Shown here: one piece after another, positions 59,224-64,000 of the stretch | How the letters are laid out: the number at the start of each line of letters is the position of its first letter | How positions within the stretch are numbered: position 1 is the first letter of the stretch | Origin: Bin87 sp965261195 | GTDB lineage: Bacteria; Chloroflexota; Dehalococcoidia; Lucifugimonadales; UBA3495 | Direction of reading: 5' to 3' | Length of the DNA: 64,000 nt | Assembly (NCBI GenBank): GCA_965261195.1 | Contig: OZ253455.1 | Location: forward strand, 930,001 to 994,000 | Program-made: the position numbers and the translations under genes | Notes under the pieces: model-generated | The model's database searches: none | What the model was told of the DNA's origin: nothing | The model's input: only the letters and a program-made list of their open reading frames with translations

Positions 59224-59742
59224 ATGGGAACTACACGTCCCCAAATCTTGTTCAGATTTGTGATGCTCATCTTCGTGCTGGCGTTGATGGCATGCTCTCC
59301 GGCAACCAAAAATGATAATGCTGCTGTTCTCTCATCCGCGACTGTAAGTGCAGCTACGCCATACCCTACCTACACGCCCTATCCTACCTATACAGCAATC
59401 CCTACGCCTACTTTGGTGAATACTGCGACACCATATCCTACTTACACGCCCGTTCCCACGCCTGCTCCCGTGAGTACGGCGATCCTATATCCTACTTACA
59501 CGCCAATACCTACAGCGACGTCGGTACCGAGGTTTACAATTAATGGGTCAGTCTACGTACCTTCCATTTGGAATGAGTCCTGCATCCCGAGTGGTAAGTA
59601 CAATAATGATTTTCAAGACGGCGGACAAATAATTATCAAGAACGAGAGCGGAATAATAATATCCATTAGTGATTTAAAAGATCCTTCCGTGGATGTTAGA
59701 TATCGGTGCGAATTTGATTTTGCGATAAATAACGTGCCATAA
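59224..59742 (+). CDS. Repeat-rich lipoprotein of unknown function
   Basis: 172 residues from ATG 59224, ten bases after GAGGAG. The signal FVMLIFVLALMAC has a lipobox (LMAC). Residues about 33-95 hold near-tandem PYPTYTP/P-T units (ATPYPTYTPYPTYTA, ATPYPTYTPVPTP, ILYPTYTPIPTAT), a Pro/Thr stalk. The C-terminal 70 residues are a small domain with two Cys (ESCIPSG, YRCEFDF). AT content is high. It is secreted and anchored to the membrane. Its function is unknown. Confidence 0.7.
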   Translation: MGTTRPQILFRFVMLIFVLALMACSPATKNDNAAVLSSATVSAATPYPTYTPYPTYTAIPTPTLVNTATPYPTYTPVPTPAPVSTAILYPTYTPIPTATSVPRFTINGSVYVPSIWNESCIPSGKYNNDFQDGGQIIIKNESGIIISISDLKDPSVDVRYRCEFDFAINNVP

Positions 59743-59933
59743 TCTCGGTATTATCAAATTTTTTGTCAATAATCAAGAAATGCGACAGTACTCGCATATC
59801 GAACTAGAAAAGGAAAATTGGAATATTAAACTATCTCTTGAGTGATGAATTCGCCTTTTTGAAAGTACAGTAGTGTTGAATGTAATATGGCCTTTTTGCT
59901 AAAAATAGCCCAGGTTATCCCCCATACGAAATA

Positions 59934-60051
59934 AGGTAACTGTTCAAAGTTGCGGGGATCTGCCGACTATTCGGCCTATTGTGGAGGGGCAGCCAAGCAC
60001 GGAATGTCCAAAGCAAACCGTTGCCGTCACCTCAAACGTGAACAGTTACCT
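59934..60051. mobile_element. Short inverted-repeat-bounded element
   Basis: 118 bp with perfect 13-bp terminal inverted repeats AGGTAACTGTTCA ... TGAACAGTTACCT. There is no ORF inside. It looks like a MITE or the ends of a deleted insertion sequence. No clear target duplication was seen. Confidence 0.5.
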
Positions 60052-60095
60052 ATCGCCTCCGGCGATAGACAGTCTCACATTGTATCGGGTACAAT

Positions 60096-60236
60096 CCCCT
60101 TAATTGCAAAAGCCTCGACGGGGGAAACGCCGAGGCTAATTCGGACAGAGGCGACACATTGCTCCTATCGCTGGCTATTATAGTCAGCAATGCAGTCAAT
60201 GTATAGCCCCGTCAGAGCCATCTGACGGGGCTTTTG
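60096..60236 (+). ncRNA. Candidate structured RNA
   Basis: A TAGACA-N18-TACAAT pair ends near 60090. It is followed by AGCCTCG...CGAGGCT (about 60110-60137), then CATTGCT...AGCAATG with an inner GCTG/CAGC stem (about 60160-60192), and an intrinsic terminator at 60205-60235. No ORF explains the span. It could be an sRNA or the leader of the basic peptide at 60386. Confidence 0.3.
60205..60235 (+). terminator. Rho-independent terminator
   Basis: AGCCCCGTCAGA-GCCA-TCTGACGGGGCT followed by TTT, a 12-bp perfect stem. Confidence 0.8.
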
Positions 60237-60385
60237 CGGTTATCCCCGCTGAATCGGGGACTCCCAACTGGCTTGTCCAAGCCGCCCGCATTTTGCCAGC
60301 GGCGTCCGTTGGGGTCAAGTATCGGCGCGGCTAAGGTCAATCGTTGCCCGGTTCGGCGAGACTTGACTTGTCAAAGGAGGCCCCT

Positions 60386-60481
60386 ATGGCTATCAGAATC
60401 GTCCGGGCGCGTCGGAGAAGAACCGTTATGCGGATTGTCAGGCGCATTGTCAAACGGCGTATAGTGCGCCGGCGCAAGTAA
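60386..60481 (+). CDS. 31-residue arginine-rich peptide
   Basis: ATG 60386 with AAAGGAGG directly upstream (ideal SD). The peptide has 14 Arg and 2 Lys in 31 residues, in the pattern RIVRARRRRTVMRIVRRIVK: RIV triplets repeated with basic pairs. That periodicity would make an amphipathic helix. It resembles no ribosomal protein I know (it is not THX, bS22 or L36). It might be a nucleic-acid-binding or membrane-active peptide. It is followed by 87 bases before the secreted protein gene. Confidence 0.55.
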   Translation: MAIRIVRARRRRTVMRIVRRIVKRRIVRRRK

Positions 60482-60568
60482 GCGTCAAAGCGCAATTGTC
60501 GGTCAAGGCTCTGGTTTCTCGGCTATCGGAGCCTTGATAAATACCAAGACTCACCATGAGGAACGTTT

Positions 60569-61089
60569 GTGATGAAATCAACCAGAATCGTACTTCTGCT
60601 GGCGTTGACATTTGTACTACTCATTGCCAGTATCGCCGCCATGCCGGCCGCCGCCGTGCCACCTAACCAGCCCACCGTCGTCGCCACCGCCAACGGTGGC
60701 GAACTTCACGCAACGTGGGACGTTGCCGCCGGAGCCCAGTTCTACACCATCGGCTGGGTCAACCTCGAAGAGTATCATCGAATGCGAAATGCGGGCCGTG
60801 ATTGGCTGGACGCCTTTACTACACCACCATACCAAGCATACCAAGCGCCTACACCAGCCACACTATCAGTAGCCTCCAACCCGGCGCTGGCTACTTCGTC
60901 CTCATTGGGGCCAGAACCACGCGGTCGGGTGGCGACGCACCCGTATGGTCGCCATGGGCCAACTTGGTAATGACCTCCGGTCAGCACGGCGAGGGGTTCT
61001 GCCCCATAACCGGCTTGGCAATTCCAGAAGGCGGCTATTTAGCCCCAATCCACCGAAAGGATAAGTGTGGCGGCGCGTTGAATGGGTAA
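60569..61089 (+). pseudogene. Secreted Fn3-like protein with one frameshift
   Basis: The frame from 60569 gives a signal peptide (IVLLLALTFVLLIASIAAMP) and an Fn3-like start (VVATANGGELHATWDVAAGA, FYTIGWVNLEEYH). Near 60817 it loses sense. The other frame continues from LYYTTIPSIPSAYTSHTISS through PGAGYFVLIGART to SPWANLVMTSGQHGEGFCPI and the stop at 61087. Adding one T in 'GCCTTTAC' fuses them into a 173-residue protein. So it is a single-base deletion, or an error in a homopolymer. Confidence 0.6.
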
Positions 61090-61161
61090 GAAAGTGCTCC
61101 TGTGCATCTGGGATAATGGTTTTCGAGACAGAAAAACAACCCCAGACCAGGAGCGCCCAAT

Positions 61162-61191
61162 AGATGCTACCACGCAAGATGCTACCACGCA
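61162..61191 (+). repeat. 15-bp exact tandem duplication at transposase start
   Basis: AGATGCTACCACGCA twice, carrying two in-frame ATGs (61164 and 61179), so it repeats MLPRK/MLPRS. Confidence 0.85.
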
Positions 61192-62516
61192 GTTACCCCG
61201 ACGGCATCCACATCGCCTTCGACGACCACCGCCTGGTCAACAATGCCGGGCTGATCCTTCCGGTGACCCTGGCCCAGCGCCTGGGTCTGCCCCAACTGGT
61301 CCAGCAGCGCCCGACCTGGGCGACGCGCCAGGTCGGGCGAACCCGGGCGACCAGATGCTGACCCTGGTGGCGTCTGCGCTGGCGGGCGGCGACTGCATTG
61401 ACGACGCCGACGTGTTGCGCACTGGGGGAACCGATCGGGTGCTGGGCTGCGTGGTCAAGGCGCCATCCACGCTGGGGACCTTCCTGCGCAGCTTCCGGTG
61501 GGGCCACGTCCGCCAACTGGATCGGGTGAGCCGCGAGCTGCTGGCCCGGGCCTGGGCGGCTGGGGCCGGACCCGGCGACGGGCCGTTGACCATCGACCTG
61601 GACTCCACCAGCTGCGAGACCTACGGTCTGGCCAAGGAGGGGGGCGCACGACCACGGCTACACCGGCCAGCGAGGCTATCACCCGCTGCTGGCCCAAGCC
61701 TGGACTACTGGGGCCGGCACCGGCGACGTGCTGATGGCTCGGCTGCGCAAGGGCCGCGCCAACACCGCTCGGGGCGCCGCCCACTTCCGGCGTGAAACGG
61801 TGGGACGGGTGCGCTACAGCGGGGCCAGGGGACAACTCACGGTGCGGGCTGACCGCGGCTTCTACACCCACGCCATCGTCGCCGTCTGCCGCAAGATGGA
61901 TGTCCGCTACTCCATCACCATCCGCCAGCATAAAAGCCTGCGCAATATCATCGAGGCCATACCCGAGACTGACTGGACGCCCATCCCGTACTGGATGGAG
62001 GGCGCCGCCGACGTGGCGGAGACCACCTACACCCCCTTCCAGAGTGAGCCTGACGCCGTGCCGGTGCGGCTCATCGTCCGGCGGGTGAAGCCCACGCCCG
62101 GTTCCCAGCTGGCCCTCTTCGCCACTTACAGCTATCACGGCTGCATCACCGACCGGGACGGGGATACCCTGGCACTGGAGGCCGACCATCGCCGCCACGC
62201 CGAGATCGAGAATGCCATCCGAGACCTCAAGTACGGCGTCGGACTCAACCATCTCCCCTCGGGCCGCTTCGCCGCCAACGCCGCCTGGCTGGCGGTGCAG
62301 GTGATCGCCCACAACCTCGCCCGCTGGACCGCGCGCATCGGTCTGGGCGAGCCGGTGGTGACCACCAAGACCCTCCGACGACGCTTCTTCTCGATGCCCG
62401 GACGGCTCACCCGCTCGGCGCGCCGCCTCACTTTGCATCTGCCCCAGCGCTGGCCCTGGGAAAACCAGTTCAGTCGCGCCCTGGCTCGATTGCGAGCCCT
62501 GCCACTCCCAGCCTGA
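61164..62516 (+). pseudogene. IS1380-family transposase with two frameshifts
   Basis: Opening and closing segments are in one frame: SYPDGIHIAFDDHRLVNNAG and LILPVTLAQRLGLPQLVQQR, then MARLRKGRANTARGAAHFRR to the end. The middle (DLGDAPGRANPGDQMLTLVA ... SCETYGLAKEGG, about 61305-61645) is in another. Deleting or adding one base at each junction restores about 450 residues, the usual length. DDE residues: IDLDST, VRADRGFY and the EIENAIRDLKYG Glu. The G-run at about 61637 looks like the second slip. The element is dead if the shifts are real. I did not find its terminal inverted repeats. Confidence 0.85.
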
Positions 62517-62799
62517 CGGCGGCCGTCTGCCACTGACCCGCCATCCGGCCAACTGAACATCGTCGCCAACTCGCGCCAACTCGGTCCGCTAGGGGCACTT
62601 CCTGCTTACCGCCTGTCGAATTCCGCCCGCCATGGCCACTGCGGGCCGCCATCATCGTGTCTGTGTGCCTACCTCACGCCGCCCTCATCCCCACCTATTG
62701 GGATCTGGCTGGGCCCGTTCGCCTTCCCTTACCCATCATACCTGGTGTCAACGACACGGACGTCTCGCTTCGGTGGATTCGGGGTTAGACGATGACTAT
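62517..62799. other. Gap after the transposase
   Basis: 283 bases with no clear gene or terminator. It probably contains the right end of the insertion sequence, but no matching inverted repeat was recognised. Confidence 0.4.
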
Positions 62800-62979
62800 A
62801 TGTCGGTCGACATTAACCTCGCCAGAGAAGCGGCTCTGCGGTTGCGGCACCGTGCGAGAAACGAATGGGTGGAGCGCCGTCGAATGCGGTTTGGAACAGC
62901 TTGCGAAAGGATAATGGCCGATATTGGCGAGGACCTCATTAGCGAGGACCTCTCGGTTGGATCTGGGGAAGCTGAATAG
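62800..62979 (+). CDS. Small hypothetical protein (possible remnant)
   Basis: 59 residues from ATG 62800: charged and helical (DINLAREAALRLRHRARNEW, VERRRMRFGTACERIMADIG), then an acidic tail. There is no clear SD. The size and composition fit an antitoxin-like or unknown small protein, or a degraded fragment near the island edge. No family is recognised. Confidence 0.35.
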   Translation: MSVDINLAREAALRLRHRARNEWVERRRMRFGTACERIMADIGEDLISEDLSVGSGEAE

Positions 62980-63039
62980 CTGTTCCAAAGGATCTGTGGT
63001 CAAGGTTGCAGCATGGTGATTGCGGCAGAGAAGTTCGGG

Positions 63040-63045
63040 TATAAT
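63040..63045 (+). promoter_or_regulatory. -10 box of the glutamine synthetase gene
   Basis: TATAAT, 32 bases before ATG 63078. I see no good -35 at 16-18 bases, so an activator may be needed. Confidence 0.4.
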
Positions 63046-63077
63046 CGTAAGGTAATCTGGATTTTGAGGTTTGGATC

Positions 63078-64000
63078 ATGAGTTACAAAGCGGAATACAT
63101 TTGGATTGACGGACAGGAGCCTACTGCCAAGCTTCGGTCAAAGGCAAAGATCGTGCCCGATGGTGAGGACCCTCCCATTTGGGGTTTCGACGGCTCCAGC
63201 ACCAACCAGGCCCCTGGCGAAAACTCGGACTGCGTGCTCAACCCGGTCCTCGTGGTCCCTGACCCAATACGGCGCGGCGACCATAAGCTCGTGATGTGTG
63301 AAGTGCTGCTCACCGACATGACACCGCACCCCTCCAACACCCGAGCCTCCTGCGCTGCCGCGGCTGAAAAATACGCCTCCCTGGACTTCTGGTTCGGCAT
63401 CGAGCAGGAGTACACCTTCTTTGACGGCATCAAGCCGTTGGGCTGGCCGGACAACGGTTTCCCCGCGCCCCAGGGCGGCTACTACTGCGGCGTCGGTTCC
63501 GACGAGGTTTTCGGCCGGCCCGTGGTGGAGCAGCACATGGACGCTTGTTTGTACGCCGGCCTGGCTTTTGCCGGCATCAACGGCGAGGTCATGCCGGCCC
63601 AGTGGGAGTTTCAGATCGGACCGGTCGGAGCGCCGACCGCGGGCGACCACTTGTGGCTGGCTCGCTGGCTGCTCTACCGCATCGGCGAGGACGTGGAGAC
63701 CGTGGACGGGCGCAAGGGCATCAGCGCCACCCTCGATCCCAAACCGGTCAAGGGCGACTGGAACGGCGCCGGGGCCCACACCAATTTTTCTACCACCCAG
63801 ACGCGGGAGAACTTCGATGCCTGCGTCGCCGCTGCGGAAGCCCTGCAGACGCGCCACGATTTACACATCGCGAACTACGGGCACCGGATTGAAGAGCGGC
63901 TAACCGGATTGCATGAGACGTGCTCCTACCGGGAATTCCGCTACGGCGTATCCGACCGGGGCGCTTCGGTCCGGATTCCCTGGCAGGTGGCCCGAGATGG
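63078..64000 (+). CDS. Glutamine synthetase, type II (partial, runs off the edge)
   Basis: From ATG 63078, 307 codons without a stop. It is GSII-like (eukaryote/Streptomyces GlnII type), not GSI: YIWIDGQEPTAKLRSKAKIV, IWGFDGSSTNQAPGENSDCV, FGIEQEYTFFDG (metal Glu), NGEVMPAQWEFQIGPVGAP and the GAGAHTNFSTTQTREN ATP/ammonium region with GHRIEERLTGLHET. It makes glutamine from glutamate, ammonia and ATP. About 30-40 residues are cut off at the right edge. Confidence 0.94.
   Translation, partial: MSYKAEYIWIDGQEPTAKLRSKAKIVPDGEDPPIWGFDGSSTNQAPGENSDCVLNPVLVVPDPIRRGDHKLVMCEVLLTDMTPHPSNTRASCAAAAEKYASLDFWFGIEQEYTFFDGIKPLGWPDNGFPAPQGGYYCGVGSDEVFGRPVVEQHMDACLYAGLAFAGINGEVMPAQWEFQIGPVGAPTAGDHLWLARWLLYRIGEDVETVDGRKGISATLDPKPVKGDWNGAGAHTNFSTTQTRENFDACVAAAEALQTRHDLHIANYGHRIEERLTGLHETCSYREFRYGVSDRGASVRIPWQVARD

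Larger units (their letters stand above)
59743..60385. other. AT-rich intergenic stretch of the accessory island
   Basis: 643 bases without a convincing gene. The first 190 bases are AT-rich and featureless. The rest holds an inverted-repeat element, a CTATCGCC-TCC-GGCGATAG hairpin (60050-60068), a possible structured RNA and a terminator, listed separately, and a CCCCG/CGGGG hairpin near 60244. Confidence 0.55.

Noticed and set aside
59950..60183. 77-residue ORF inside the inverted-repeat element region
   Set aside because: No SD, no motif, and it crosses the 13-bp terminal repeat.
61455..62579. 374-residue minus-strand frame over the transposase
   Set aside because: It mirrors the transposase and has no motif of its own.

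Overview
The window reads as GC-rich chromosomal DNA from a member of the Chloroflexota, probably near the SAR202 / Dehalococcoidia-type lineages. This is inferred from gene content, not from a marker-gene tree. The signs are several luciferase-like flavin/F420 oxidoreductases, a PPOX-type F420 protein, a DUF1800/DUF1501 pair, a mycothiol-type alcohol dehydrogenase, a type II glutamine synthetase, and an rpmH-rnpA-yidD-(beta-propeller)-yidC-jag block. TTG and GTG starts are common. No tRNA, rRNA or CRISPR array was seen.

Layout. 1-7.5 kb: a glycolate/glyoxylate block (class V aminotransferase, convergent with glcF, glcE, two small ORFs, glcD and an NHL propeller). 7.5-8.2 kb: a hicBA toxin-antitoxin module whose toxin gene is frameshifted twice. 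8.2-10.9 kb: the DUF1800 + DUF1501 pair. 11.1-25 kb: mostly housekeeping and metabolic genes (leuB, CaCA exchanger, JAMM protein, two paralogous zinc ribbons, phosphatase, enoyl-CoA hydratase, metF, acpS, nnr, TPP enzyme, radC, cupin). 24.4-27.25 kb: a sulfite reductase-hemD operon behind a consensus promoter, a five-cysteine leader peptide and an intrinsic terminator. 27.3-31.1 kb: pstC-pstA-pstB-phoU without pstS. 31.3-41.3 kb: LLM oxidoreductase, HAD dehalogenase, two odd alpha/beta hydrolases (one near 20.5 kb, one here), a GmrSD-like DUF262 protein, alcohol dehydrogenase, nucleoside hydrolase, peroxiredoxin and a gamma-glutamyltransferase. 41.6-50.9 kb: rpmH to jag, then purF, purM, purH, an RNase H-like exonuclease and an SDR. 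51-58 kb: a duplicated-domain protein, SprT-like protein, F420 LLM enzyme, gamma-carbonic anhydrase, smpB, S41 protease and an HMG-CoA-synthase-like/OB-fold fusion.

59.1-63.0 kb is an accessory island. It starts where a thiolase gene is cut off after about 28 codons. It is AT-rich at first and holds a repeat-rich lipoprotein, an inverted-repeat-bounded element, a possible structured RNA, a 31-residue arginine-rich peptide, a frameshifted secreted protein and a broken IS1380-type transposase. Normal GC returns with a glutamine synthetase that runs off the right edge.

The most interesting signal is the leader of the sulfite reductase operon (27.07-27.25 kb, minus strand). A TTGACA-N17-TATAGT promoter lies 8 bases before an ATG that opens a 24-codon ORF with five Cys codons. 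This is followed by mutually exclusive hairpins ending in a terminator 25 bases before the enzyme's SD and start. It looks like a classical ribosome-mediated, cysteine-sensing attenuator on a possibly leaderless transcript. Other signals are an intrinsic-terminator-like hairpin inside the pstC coding region, a two-copy MITE, many short exact tandem duplications next to genes, and two hydrolases that lack the normal serine nucleophile.
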